DNA of 64,000 nt. It comes from Pseudomonas sp. Irchel 3E13. Its GTDB lineage: Bacteria; Pseudomonadota; Gammaproteobacteria; Pseudomonadales; Pseudomonadaceae. This document shows, piece by piece, positions 33,150 to 41,523 of this stretch. The notes beneath the pieces were generated by a model, which saw only the letters and a program-made list of their open reading frames with translations, ran no database searches and was not told the DNA's origin. The translations under genes were made by a program, and so were the position numbers. The stretch is from positions 62,001 through 126,000 of the forward strand of contig NZ_FYDX01000009.1 in assembly GCF_900187455.1 (NCBI RefSeq), read 5' to 3'. The stretch's first letter is position 1. Each line of letters begins with the position of its first letter.

Positions 33150-33859
33150 GTCTGGATATGCTCGAAGCCGGCCCGGAAGGGGCAAAGGTGCTCTCGGTAT
33201 TCGACTTCGATGGCACGCTGACCCGGCACGATAGCTTCGTCCCGTTTCTGCGCTTTGCCTTCGGCAAGCGTGAGTTTTTACGCCGTGTCCTCAAGCTGGT
33301 GCTGCCCGGCCTCAGGTATGTCATGCGAGGCATGACCCGGGATGAACTCAAGGCTCATCTGATCAGTGCTTTCCTGACCGGCGTGGAGGCTTCCTGGTTG
33401 AGAAGCCGGTCCGTGGCGTTCTGTGAACACAGTTGGTCTGGACTCATGCGCCCGTCCGGCCTGCGCGCGGTGGAGTCCGAGCTGGCCTCCGGCGCCGAGG
33501 TCACGCTGTGCTCGGCGTCGCCCGCGCTGGTGCTGCAGCCCTTTGCGAATCGCCTTGGGGTCAAGCTGATCGGCACCGAGCTTGAAGTGATTGATGACCG
33601 TTTGACCGGCCGAATCAACGGCAACAACTGCCGCTGTGAACACAAGGTCCTTCGGCTCGAAGCGGTCTACGGCCCATTGACCCAATACCGCCTCAGGGCC
33701 TGGGGCGATACCCGTGGCGACCACGAACTGCTGGCCGCCGCCCAGGATCCTCACTGGCGTCATTTTCACCCTGCGTGGCGGCGATCCCGCGCGCAATTTG
33801 GCAAAGCCGGGAACCTACCCGACTCTCAACGGAACACCAAAGATCAACATGGAGCGTAA
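33146..33859 (+). CDS. HAD-IB family phosphatase (Ter biosynthetic module)
   Basis: The protein has 237 residues from ATG 33146 in an ATGA overlap with the lyase gene. The motif VFDFDGTLTRHD gives nucleophile D20 and acid D22. LCSASPALVL, the lysine in CEHKVLRLE and WGDTRGDHELL complete the SerB-like HAD-IB set. The cap is small and helical. It is the last gene before terZ and the second HAD of the operon, so two separate phosphate removals may be needed. Confidence 0.87.
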   Translation: MSLDMLEAGPEGAKVLSVFDFDGTLTRHDSFVPFLRFAFGKREFLRRVLKLVLPGLRYVMRGMTRDELKAHLISAFLTGVEASWLRSRSVAFCEHSWSGLMRPSGLRAVESELASGAEVTLCSASPALVLQPFANRLGVKLIGTELEVIDDRLTGRINGNNCRCEHKVLRLEAVYGPLTQYRLRAWGDTRGDHELLAAAQDPHWRHFHPAWRRSRAQFGKAGNLPDSQRNTKDQHGA

Positions 33860-33861
33860 GC

Positions 33862-34452
33862 ATGGCACTCACCCTGAGCAAAAATCAGAGCATCTCGCTG
33901 GAGAAAACTGCCGGCACTGGCTTGACCTCGGTCAGCCTGGGGCTGGGTTGGGATCCCGTGAAACCGACAGGCTTCTTTTCCAAGCTATTGGGTGGTAACG
34001 AATCGATCGATCTCGATGCGTCGTGCATCGTTCTGGACGCTGGCCTGAATCCGGTTGATGTGGTCTGGTTCCGTCAGTTGCAGTCCCGGGACGGCTCGAT
34101 CAACCATTCCGGCGACAACCTCACGGGCGAAGGCGATGGCGACGATGAAACCATCTACGTCGACTTGCAGCGCCTGCCTGCCACCGTTCATTACCTGGTG
34201 TTCACCGTCAACAGCTTCCGCGGGCAGACCTTCGAGCAGGTTCAGAATGCCTACTGCCGCGTGTTGGACCAGTCCACCAACAAGGAACTGGCGCGTTTCA
34301 ACCTGGCCGAGAAAGGCGGGCATACCGGTGTGGTAATGGCCAGCCTCAGCCGTGACAGCGGTGGCTGGCAGTTCAAGGCCATCGGCCAGTCCACCAATGG
34401 CCGTACTGCCGAAGAGCTGGTCGACCTGGCCATCCGGGCGGTGCGCGGATGA
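33862..34452 (+). CDS. terZ: TerZ, TerD-family stress protein
   Basis: The protein has 196 residues from ATG 33862 (GGAG seven bases before), close to the 193 of plasmid TerZ. It opens with LTLSKNQSISLEKT as TerZ does. The calcium-site motifs are intact: IDLDASCIVLD near residue 50, and HSGDNLTGEGDGDDE near residue 85. TerD-family proteins bind calcium and work at the inner face of the membrane with TerC and TerB in resistance to tellurite, phage and colicins. It heads the core set terZABCDE and overlaps terA by ATGA. Confidence 0.92.
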   Translation: MALTLSKNQSISLEKTAGTGLTSVSLGLGWDPVKPTGFFSKLLGGNESIDLDASCIVLDAGLNPVDVVWFRQLQSRDGSINHSGDNLTGEGDGDDETIYVDLQRLPATVHYLVFTVNSFRGQTFEQVQNAYCRVLDQSTNKELARFNLAEKGGHTGVVMASLSRDSGGWQFKAIGQSTNGRTAEELVDLAIRAVRG

Positions 34453-35630
34453 CTACCCTGACGCCTGGTGGTAATGCGCCGGTAGCCTCCGGCCAACTGC
34501 GTGTCGATATCAATTATTCGCCCATTCCTGGTGCTGATATCGATGTTTCCGCCTTCGCGCTGGGCAGTGCGGGCAAGGTCCGTGGTGACGGTGACATGTG
34601 CTTCTATGGGCAGACCGGCATTCTCGGTGGGGCGATCCAGTTGAGTGCGACCTCGCCGGGGCGGGCCGAATTTACCCTGGATCTCGCACGTCTCGATACG
34701 TCCGTGGAAAAAGTCGCCCTGACGGCGACCATCCACGAGAACAAGGCGAGTTTTGATCGTGTGTCCACGCTGTCGCTGGCGGTCAGCGGTGGTATCGAAG
34801 CACAGATTCCGACCCGTGGCATGAACGAGACGGCGCTGATTCTCGGCGAGTTCTATCTGCGCCAGGGGGTGTGGAAATTCCGCTGCGTGGGCCAGGGCTT
34901 TGCCGGCGGCCTGGAACCACTGGCCAGGCATTTTGGCGTCGAGGTCGCGGCGCCGGCGAGCCCCGCGCCGGCTGCGAGCCCGGCTCCGGCTCCGGCTCCG
35001 GTCCCGCCGGTACCTGCCGCGCCGAAGTCTTCGGTCAGTCTCAGTAAAGTCACCCTGGATAAAACCCGCTCCAGCATCAGCCTGGAGAAAACTGCTGCCG
35101 GTTTCGGCGAAATCAAGGTCAACCTGAACTGGCACCGTGGCAGCGGCGGCGGTTTCTTCAGCCGCAACAAATCCATCGACCTGGACGTAGGCTGTCTCTA
35201 CGAACTTCAGGATGGTGAAAAAGGAGCGGTCCAGGCGCTCGGCAACAGCTTTGGCGATCTGGACTACGCACCCTTCATCCAGCTCATGGGGGACGACCGC
35301 ACAGGATCGGTCGCCGGTGGCGAATGGCTGCATATCAACGGCAAGAAGTGGAGCGAGATTCGCCGCATCCTGATCTACGCCTTCATCTACGAAGGTGCGC
35401 CCAACTGGCGGGCTACCGACGGTGTCGTCACGATCTTCGTTCCCGGTCAGCCGGAAATCGAGGTTCGTCTCAATGAAGAAGGCGGCAGCCTGGGCATGTG
35501 CGCGATCGCGATGCTCGAGAACGTCGGCGGAGGCGTCAAGGTTACCCGCCGGGTCGACTTCCACCAGGGTCACCGCAAAATGGACGAAGCCTACGGCTGG
35601 GGCATGCGCTGGTCCGCCGGCTCGAAATGA
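34449..35630 (+). CDS. terA: TerA-like protein with two TerD-type domains
   Basis: This 393-residue protein has an N-terminal TerD-like domain (about 1-165; DIDVSAFAL, ILGEFYLRQGVWKFRCVGQG). An alanine/proline linker of about 25 residues follows, then a second domain (about 200-390; SSISLEKTAAGFGEIKVNL, SIDLDVGCLYEL, MGDDRTGS). The order and size match TerA. The first domain lacks the full GDNxTG motif, so only the second may bind metal. It lies between terZ and terB in the canonical order. A hairpin separates it from terB. Confidence 0.88.
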   Translation: MTTLTPGGNAPVASGQLRVDINYSPIPGADIDVSAFALGSAGKVRGDGDMCFYGQTGILGGAIQLSATSPGRAEFTLDLARLDTSVEKVALTATIHENKASFDRVSTLSLAVSGGIEAQIPTRGMNETALILGEFYLRQGVWKFRCVGQGFAGGLEPLARHFGVEVAAPASPAPAASPAPAPAPVPPVPAAPKSSVSLSKVTLDKTRSSISLEKTAAGFGEIKVNLNWHRGSGGGFFSRNKSIDLDVGCLYELQDGEKGAVQALGNSFGDLDYAPFIQLMGDDRTGSVAGGEWLHINGKKWSEIRRILIYAFIYEGAPNWRATDGVVTIFVPGQPEIEVRLNEEGGSLGMCAIAMLENVGGGVKVTRRVDFHQGHRKMDEAYGWGMRWSAGSK

Positions 35631-35640
35631 ACAACTGATC

Positions 35641-35664
35641 CAGCGCAGCCATCTGGCTGCGCTG
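35641..35664 (+). other. Intercistronic hairpin between terA and terB
   Basis: CAGCGCAGCC (35641-35650), loop ATCT, and GGCTGCGCTG (35655-35664) form a perfect 10-bp stem 16 bp before the terB ATG. No T tract follows, so it is more likely an mRNA processing or stability element than a full terminator. Confidence 0.6.
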
Positions 35665-35680
35665 AACGAGGGAACAAGCA

Positions 35681-36130
35681 ATGCTCGAGTGGCTCAAAAC
35701 CAACGCGGCGAAAGCCCGTGAAACCTTGACGACCGAAGTCGGCAAGATCAAGAACCGGTCCTTCATGGAGGCCGCGGCCAATGCCTGTGCACTGATTTCC
35801 GCTGCCGATGGCGAGATCAAGTCTGAAGAAAAGATGAAGATGGCTGGCTTCATCAACAATTCGCCTGAGTTGAAGGTCTTCAACCTCAACGATGTGATCA
35901 AGGTATTTACCGATGCCTGTGGCAAGTTCGAATTCGACTTCCAGATTGGCCAGGCTGAAGCCCTCAAAAGTATCAGCAAGATCAAGGGCAAGGATGCCGA
36001 GTCTCGCCTGCTGGTTCGCGTTGCCTGTGCCATCGGTGCATCCGATGGCGACTTCGATGCAAAAGAAAAGGCCGCCTGCCGCCTGATCTGTCTTGAGCTG
36101 GGTCTGAACCCGGCTGATTTCGAACTCTGA
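35681..36130 (+). CDS. terB: TerB tellurite resistance protein
   Basis: This 149-residue protein is all-helical and matches TerB in size. The repeated acidic metal-site helices are visible as ISAADGEIKSEEKMKMAGFI near residue 35 and GASDGDFDAKEKAACRLI near residue 115. TerB is a cytoplasmic partner that binds TerC at the membrane and can carry divalent metal ions. It keeps its canonical place between terA and terC, with terC starting 11 bp later. Confidence 0.95.
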   Translation: MLEWLKTNAAKARETLTTEVGKIKNRSFMEAAANACALISAADGEIKSEEKMKMAGFINNSPELKVFNLNDVIKVFTDACGKFEFDFQIGQAEALKSISKIKGKDAESRLLVRVACAIGASDGDFDAKEKAACRLICLELGLNPADFEL

Positions 36131-36141
36131 GGAACTGAAAC

Positions 36142-37179
36142 GTGGAATCTCATATCGGCTTCCCACCGCTGACCATGGCGGTCTTTGTCGGTATCGCGCT
36201 CGGCGCGCTACTGCTGGACATGGTTACTCACCGTAATGACAAGCCAATCACCCTGGCCGGTGCGTCGATCTGGTCGCTGTTCTGGGTCGCGATTTCCCTC
36301 GCCTTCGCCGGTTTTCTGTACGTCCAGCATGGCCCTGAAGCGGCCAGCCTTTTCGTTACCGGCTATGCGCTGGAGAAGGTGCTGTCTGTAGACAACCTGT
36401 TCGTGTTCATGGCCATTTTCGCCTGGTTCAAGGTTCCGGATGGCTTGCGTCACCGCATCCTTTACTGGGGCATCATCGGCGCCATCGTTTTCCGTGGCGT
36501 GTTCGTGGCCATCGGTACGGGGCTGCTGGCCTTCGGTCCGTGGGTGGAAATCGTCTTCGCGCTGATCGTCGCCTGGACCGCAGTCATGATGCTCAGAAGC
36601 GGCGGTGACGATGAAGGCGAGGAGGACTACTCCCAGCATATCGCCTACCGCTTTGCCAAGAAGCTGTTCCCGGTATGGCCAAAGCTGTACGGTCACAACT
36701 TCTTCGTCAGTCGCAAAGCGCTCGAAGTGGAAATTCAGAAGCCCGAGAACAAGGGCATGAGCCTGGCGGCCAAGGGTGGCATTTTCGCGACCCCGCTGTT
36801 CCTCTGCCTGGTAGTGGTCGAGGTTTCGGACGTCCTGTTCGCGTTCGACTCGGTTCCGGCGGTCATCGCCGTGAGCCGCGAGCCCCTGATCGTCTACTCC
36901 GCCATGCTGTTCGCGATCCTCGGCCTACGGACCCTGTACTTCGTTCTGGAAGCGCTGAAGCGTTATCTGGTACACCTGGAAAAAGCGGTTATCGTGCTGC
37001 TGTTCTTCATCGCAGCCAAGCTGGGCCTGAACGCCACTGATCACCTGTTCCACCATGGCATCAGCATCGATCCGAACACTAGCTTGCTTATCGTGATGGC
37101 CGTTCTGGTCATCGGCATCCTGGCCAGCGTAGCCTTCCCCGAAAAGGAAGATACGTCGGCTGACAGCAGTAATCAGTAG
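36142..37179 (+). CDS. terC: TerC family integral membrane protein
   Basis: The protein has 345 residues from GTG 36142, with GAGGAA eight bases upstream. It has eight or nine membrane helices. Intramembrane acidic motifs SVDNLFVFMAIF and FAFDSVPAVIAVSRE are the TerC signatures and suggest metal ion handling. A cytoplasmic loop near residues 155-205 (DDEGEEDYSQH onward) is acidic. TerC anchors the Ter complex; related proteins such as Alx affect manganese export. The size equals that of plasmid TerC. Confidence 0.95.
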   Translation: MESHIGFPPLTMAVFVGIALGALLLDMVTHRNDKPITLAGASIWSLFWVAISLAFAGFLYVQHGPEAASLFVTGYALEKVLSVDNLFVFMAIFAWFKVPDGLRHRILYWGIIGAIVFRGVFVAIGTGLLAFGPWVEIVFALIVAWTAVMMLRSGGDDEGEEDYSQHIAYRFAKKLFPVWPKLYGHNFFVSRKALEVEIQKPENKGMSLAAKGGIFATPLFLCLVVVEVSDVLFAFDSVPAVIAVSREPLIVYSAMLFAILGLRTLYFVLEALKRYLVHLEKAVIVLLFFIAAKLGLNATDHLFHHGISIDPNTSLLIVMAVLVIGILASVAFPEKEDTSADSSNQ

Positions 37180-37200
37180 CAATCACAAGGAGTTGTATTC

Positions 37201-37776
37201 ATGGCACTGACTCTTCAAAAAGGCGGCAACCTGTCCCTCTCGAAAACCGATCCGAGCCTGACCAAGATTCTGGTCGGCCTTGGCTGGGACCCGCGTGCTA
37301 CCGATGGTACCGAGTTTGACCTGGACGCCAGCGCCTTCCTGCTGGGCGCCAGCGGCAAGGTTCGCGGCGAATCCGATTTCATTTTCTACAACCAGCTGAA
37401 AAGCCTGGACGGCTCGGTCGAGCACACTGGCGACAACCGTACGGGTATCGGTGAGGGTGATGACGAAGTGATCAAGGTTGACCTGAGCCGCGTTCCGGCT
37501 GACGTCGACAAGATCGCGTTCACTGTCACCATCCATGACGCCGAAGCCCGCAAGCAGAATTTCGGCCAGGTCAGCAATTCGTTCATCCGCATCGTCAACG
37601 AGGTCACCGGCGCCGAAGTGGTTCGCTATGACCTGGCAGAAGACGCTTCGGTGGAAACCGCGATGATCTTCGCGGAACTGTATCGCAACAATGGCGAGTG
37701 GAAATTCCGTGCAGTCGGTCAGGGCTACGCCGGTGGCCTGCGTGCGCTGGCCAACGGCTACGGTCTGAACTTCTGA
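37201..37776 (+). CDS. terD: TerD calcium-binding stress protein
   Basis: This 191-residue single TerD domain has both calcium motifs: FDLDASAFLLG and HTGDNRTGIGEGDDE. The stretch AFLLGASGKVRGESDFIFYN is closer to TerD than to TerE. The C-terminal FAELYRNNGEWKFRAVGQGY is the family signature. It has a clear AAGGAG site and follows terC by 21 bp. It acts on the cytoplasmic face with the other Ter proteins. Confidence 0.94.
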   Translation: MALTLQKGGNLSLSKTDPSLTKILVGLGWDPRATDGTEFDLDASAFLLGASGKVRGESDFIFYNQLKSLDGSVEHTGDNRTGIGEGDDEVIKVDLSRVPADVDKIAFTVTIHDAEARKQNFGQVSNSFIRIVNEVTGAEVVRYDLAEDASVETAMIFAELYRNNGEWKFRAVGQGYAGGLRALANGYGLNF

Positions 37777-37807
37777 TCGCCCCCTCAACTGAACAAGGAA
37801 TCACATC

Positions 37808-38386
37808 ATGGCTGTAAGTTTGTCCAAGGGCGGTAACGTCTCGCTGTCGAAAGAGGCGCCAGGCCTGAGCGAAGTCATCGTGGGCCTGGGCTGGGACCCT
37901 CGCGTTACCGACGGCACCGAGTTCGACCTCGATGCCTCCATCTTCATCACCGGTGAAAGCGGCAAGGTGCTGAACGACAGCAGCTTCATCTTCTACAACA
38001 ACAAGAAGTCGGCCGACGGTTCCGTTGAGCACCTGGGCGACAACCGCTCGGGTCAGGGCGAAGGCGATGACGAACAGGTTGTCGTGAAACTGACCAGCCT
38101 GGCTGCTGAAGTGAAGAAGCTGGTCTTCGCGGTCACCATTCACGATGCCGATGGTCGCAAGCAATCCTTCGGTCAGGTTTCCAACGCCTACATCCGTGTG
38201 CTGAACAAGGCTGATGGCAAGGAAATCGCGCGCTACGACCTGTCCGAGGACGCCTCCACCGAAACCGCAATGATCTTCGGTGAGCTGTATCGTCACAACG
38301 ACGAGTTCAAGTTCAAGGCGATCGGTCAAGGTTTCGCCGGTGGCCTGAAGCCGCTGGCTGAAGCCCATGGCGTAAGCATTGGCTGA
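37808..38386 (+). CDS. terE: TerE calcium-binding stress protein
   Basis: This 192-residue TerD-family protein resembles TerE (SIFITGESGKVLNDSSFIFY and LTSLAAEVKKLVFAVTIHDA). Both metal motifs are complete: FDLDASIF and HLGDNRSGQGEGDDE. It is a paralogue of terD and the last gene of the core operon. A strong terminator begins 60 bp after its stop. Confidence 0.93.
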   Translation: MAVSLSKGGNVSLSKEAPGLSEVIVGLGWDPRVTDGTEFDLDASIFITGESGKVLNDSSFIFYNNKKSADGSVEHLGDNRSGQGEGDDEQVVVKLTSLAAEVKKLVFAVTIHDADGRKQSFGQVSNAYIRVLNKADGKEIARYDLSEDASTETAMIFGELYRHNDEFKFKAIGQGFAGGLKPLAEAHGVSIG

Positions 38387-38445
38387 TGCTCCCGATTGGC
38401 CTGAGTCCCGGTTAGGGATTTGAGTCAAACTCGGAGTTTCCAGAG

Positions 38446-38478
38446 AATCCGATACCAGCTCCTGGTATCGGATTTTTT
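38446..38478 (+). terminator. Strong Rho-independent terminator after terE
   Basis: AATCCGATACCAG (38446-38458) and CTGGTATCGGATT (38462-38474) form a perfect 13-bp stem with a CTC loop. It runs into six T bases at 38473-38478. It ends the ter operon and shields it from the convergent terF. Confidence 0.95.
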
Positions 38479-38494
38479 ACGTCCACTCACCCGG

Positions 38495-39745
38495 TCAGCG
38501 AATGATGTTTTTCGCGGTGGCTTCCTTGAGCCAGCCGGGGAACTCCTCCATCAACTGGTCGTAAAGCTGCTCTTCCGAGATTTGCTGGAGGTCGTCCAGC
38601 GCGAAGAAACCGCAGTTATCGACAACGCGTCCCTTCATGTCGTCGAGCTTTTCGAGGATGCCGTAACCGTTTCCGCCCAGGCCGACGAACTGCCAATACA
38701 GCGGCAGCTTTGCCGCTTCGCTCATCAGTGCGGTGATCTTGCGATTCTCGTGCACGCCGCCATCACTGATGAACAGCACATACACCGGGGAGCGATCGTT
38801 GGACGCCAAGTAGTGCTGCATCACCTGTTCCATCACCTTGGGCTCGTCGTTGACCCGGCTGCCCAGGTCCCAGTCGCGCCAGCCGCCCTTGTCACGGGCG
38901 ATGAAGTCCTTGTAGTTGGCGAGGGTGATCTCGGACAGCTTCTGCGGCCTGGAGGCGAACGCCCAGCAATCGATGGAGCCATCATCATCGAAGTGGACAG
39001 CCAGTGGCAGCAGACGGTTGACGACTTCCTGCACCCGTCCCTTGGAGTACTGGCCGTTCATCGAGCCTGATGCATCGAGTACCAGTGCCACGCGAGCCTT
39101 TACATGGGTGAGCTTGGCCTTTTCCAGACTGACCTGCGCCTTCTTCGCCAGGCTGAGCAGTTGCGGGGCTGCGGCCGCGACCTTTTTCTCCAGTGACACC
39201 GTGGACTGGATGACGGCAGGCGGTGCGACAGGTTCATCAGCGACCTCTCCACCGAAATGCTTCACTAGCGCCCCGAGGCCTTCGTTGAAGCCTTGCAGGT
39301 TGGACGCGAGTCGCCATTGCCCGTCCTTGCGGTAGATGTCCGCCACCATGATGGCTTTCTCGCCGCTGAACGTGCTGGCGCTGAACGGGCAGGTGGCAAC
39401 CACTTGTCCGGCACTGTTCTTGATGCTGAACAAACTTGGCTGGATGTCACGCATCGCGCCATGGCCGTCGATGGCGGCGGTGAACACCAGGCGGTCGATC
39501 GAGGGCGGCAGACTGCCGAGGTTCAGCGCGAAATCGCCAGGTCCGGTCTGGCGCACGCTGTTGCACGGCGTGGTGGGCTGGTTGAAGAAGGTCATGTAGC
39601 GATCATCGGACAGTTGGCCACGAGCATCCAGGCCAAAGCAGGCGAGATCGATGGTGTGCGGCGAGTGAATCTGGATCGAGAACGACAGGGTGTGATCCTG
39701 GATGAGGTTGGACAACGGCACACGTTGTCCTTGGCTGATCTGCAT
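38495..39745 (-). CDS. terF: TerF-like protein: TerD domain plus von Willebrand factor A domain
   Basis: In this 416-residue protein, residues 1-165 are a TerD-like sandwich (HTIDLACFGLDARGQLSDD, then MVADIYRKDGQWRLASNLQG). A linker of about 50 residues leads to a VWA domain at 215-410. The MIDAS motif is complete with D224, S226 and S228 in LVLDASGSMNG, plus a later aspartate in VLFISDGG. TerF-type proteins are thought to gather Ter proteins through metal-dependent binding. An AAGGAA site precedes the ATG. It runs opposite to terZABCDE, unlike the plasmid order. Confidence 0.9.
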   Translation of the reverse strand: MQISQGQRVPLSNLIQDHTLSFSIQIHSPHTIDLACFGLDARGQLSDDRYMTFFNQPTTPCNSVRQTGPGDFALNLGSLPPSIDRLVFTAAIDGHGAMRDIQPSLFSIKNSAGQVVATCPFSASTFSGEKAIMVADIYRKDGQWRLASNLQGFNEGLGALVKHFGGEVADEPVAPPAVIQSTVSLEKKVAAAAPQLLSLAKKAQVSLEKAKLTHVKARVALVLDASGSMNGQYSKGRVQEVVNRLLPLAVHFDDDGSIDCWAFASRPQKLSEITLANYKDFIARDKGGWRDWDLGSRVNDEPKVMEQVMQHYLASNDRSPVYVLFISDGGVHENRKITALMSEAAKLPLYWQFVGLGGNGYGILEKLDDMKGRVVDNCGFFALDDLQQISEEQLYDQLMEEFPGWLKEATAKNIIR

Positions 39746-39875
39746 GAAGCACTTCCTTGAATGATCGAATAGGTCCTGGGGGCCGGGCGCAATAATAGCC
39801 TGTCATCGGGCGCGCTGCGCAGATCAGGCGCGGCCCCATGAACAGGCTCCCGGCGTGGTCGGTAGCAGACCTTCG

Positions 39876-40775
39876 TCAGACCTCCCCCGTCACCGATCGC
39901 ACCTTTTCCGGCGGCTTCAACGAGCCGATATACACCGCCACCACCGTCAGCAGCGCACCGCCGATCTGCAGGGCAGAGCTGGCCTTGTCGAGGAACACCA
40001 CGTCGACGAAGTAGGTGATCACCGGTTCCAGCAGCAGGATCAGGCCGGCGAGGCCGAGGCTGATGAAGCCGATGGAGCGGTTGACCATCAGCCAGCCGAC
40101 GAACTGCACCATGACGCCGTAGATCACCAGCATCAGCAGGGTCTGGCCGTCGACGATGGCCAGGCTTTCCCCGGTCAGCAGGGCGTAGCCGAGCATCACC
40201 AGGCCGGCCCAGATGCTCAGGTTGAGCATTTGCGCGATCTTGTCGCCGCCGCTGTCAGGCAGGTTGCTGGCGGCTTTGAGGTAGTAGACGCAGATGGCGT
40301 AGGCCAGGCCCGAGGCGATGCCGAAGATCACGCCTTTGGTGCCGAGGCTGCTGCTCATTTCCGGGGCCAGCAGCAAGTACAGGCCGAAGAACGCCAGGAC
40401 GATGGCGATGGCGAAGTTCAGCGACGGCTTTTCCTTGAGCAGGTAAAGGCCGAGCAGGGTCATGAAGAACACCTGGCAGTTGGTCAGGATCGAGCCGATG
40501 CCGGGGCCGACGATGTAGATGCTGTGGTGCCAGAGGATCAGGTCGATGGCCAGGAAAACCCCGGCCAGCGCGGTGAGTATCACGGCCTTGCGGCTGGGAA
40601 GGCGCACCGGGACCTTGCGCCATTTCAGGCTGAGGTAGAACAGCACCGAGGCGAACAGCATGCGGTAGAACCCCGCACCGCCCGCGCCGATGTTGGCGAA
40701 GGCCACGGCCAGCGCCGAGAGGCTGAGCATCAGGCCGCCCAGGGTCAATTCAAGTAAAGCGCGTTTGTTGTGCAT
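39876..40775 (-). CDS. EamA/DMT family transporter
   Basis: This 299-residue protein has ten predicted membrane helices in two EamA repeats. The first begins LTLGGLMLSLSALAVAFA and the second YAICVYYLKAA. RKVPVRLPSRKAVILTALAG in the first repeat is a typical loop. Drug/metabolite transporters of this kind usually export amino acids or other metabolites; the substrate is unknown. A GST gene lies immediately upstream on the same strand, 36 bp away. Confidence 0.9.
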   Translation of the reverse strand: MHNKRALLELTLGGLMLSLSALAVAFANIGAGGAGFYRMLFASVLFYLSLKWRKVPVRLPSRKAVILTALAGVFLAIDLILWHHSIYIVGPGIGSILTNCQVFFMTLLGLYLLKEKPSLNFAIAIVLAFFGLYLLLAPEMSSSLGTKGVIFGIASGLAYAICVYYLKAASNLPDSGGDKIAQMLNLSIWAGLVMLGYALLTGESLAIVDGQTLLMLVIYGVMVQFVGWLMVNRSIGFISLGLAGLILLLEPVITYFVDVVFLDKASSALQIGGALLTVVAVYIGSLKPPEKVRSVTGEV

Positions 40776-40811
40776 GACAGTGACTCGACGTTAAGCGTCT
40801 TTCAATCCGGT

Positions 40812-41438
40812 TCAGGGCCGGGTGGAGGCCAGTTGCAGCCAGGTGCGCACGGGCGGGTAGGCGAGGATCGCGTCGGCGTAAGCCTGCAAGGGCGCCGGCA
40901 GGGCGATGCCGAAACGGCGGAAGCGGAACACGATCGGCGCGTACATGGCGTCGACGATGCCGAAGTGCTCGCCGCACAGGTAAGTGCCGTGGCCGCTGCG
41001 GGCACGCAGGTCGCCCCAGATCTGGAAGATCCGCGCGATTTCTTCGCGGGTTGCCTCGAGCAGCGGTTCGCTGGTGTCGCCGGTGTTCAGGCCGAAGGAC
41101 ATCTGCGTGCGCAGGTTGACGAAGCCCGCGTGCATTTCCGCAGCGGCGGCGCGGGCGAGGGCGCGCAGGTCACGCGCGTCGGGCCAGAGGTTGGCCTGCG
41201 GGTGGGTTTCGGCGATGTACTCGGCGATGGCCAGGCTGTCGTTGATGACCAGACCGTCGACCAGCAGCGCCGGAACTTTGCCTGACGGCGACAGTTTGAG
41301 GATGTTGGCGTGGGTGTCGTCCTGTTCCAGCAGGACCTGAGGGGTTTCGAAATCGACCCCGGCCGCATTCAGCACAAGCCATGCGCGGAACGACCAGGAA
41401 GACTTGTTGAAATCGCCGATTGCCAGCTTGATTGCCAT
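40812..41438 (-). CDS. Glutathione S-transferase family protein
   Basis: In this 208-residue protein the N-terminal thioredoxin-like half has the candidate active serine in DFNKSSWSFRAWLVLNAAG. The glutathione gamma-glutamyl contact is in LVINDSLAIAEYI. The C-terminal half is helical and contains YLCGEHFGIVDAMYAPIVFR, the usual N-capping motif with the conserved aspartate. It conjugates glutathione to electrophiles; the target is unknown. It diverges from an AraC regulator that may control it and the downstream transporter. Confidence 0.9.
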   Translation of the reverse strand: MAIKLAIGDFNKSSWSFRAWLVLNAAGVDFETPQVLLEQDDTHANILKLSPSGKVPALLVDGLVINDSLAIAEYIAETHPQANLWPDARDLRALARAAAAEMHAGFVNLRTQMSFGLNTGDTSEPLLEATREEIARIFQIWGDLRARSGHGTYLCGEHFGIVDAMYAPIVFRFRRFGIALPAPLQAYADAILAYPPVRTWLQLASTRP

Positions 41439-41523
41439 GGGTGTGAGCTGCCTGTTAGGTTTGAATGGAAATCAAACTTAACAAGCTGTTTCAAACGGCG
41501 ATTGTACGAAACTGGACTGCGAC

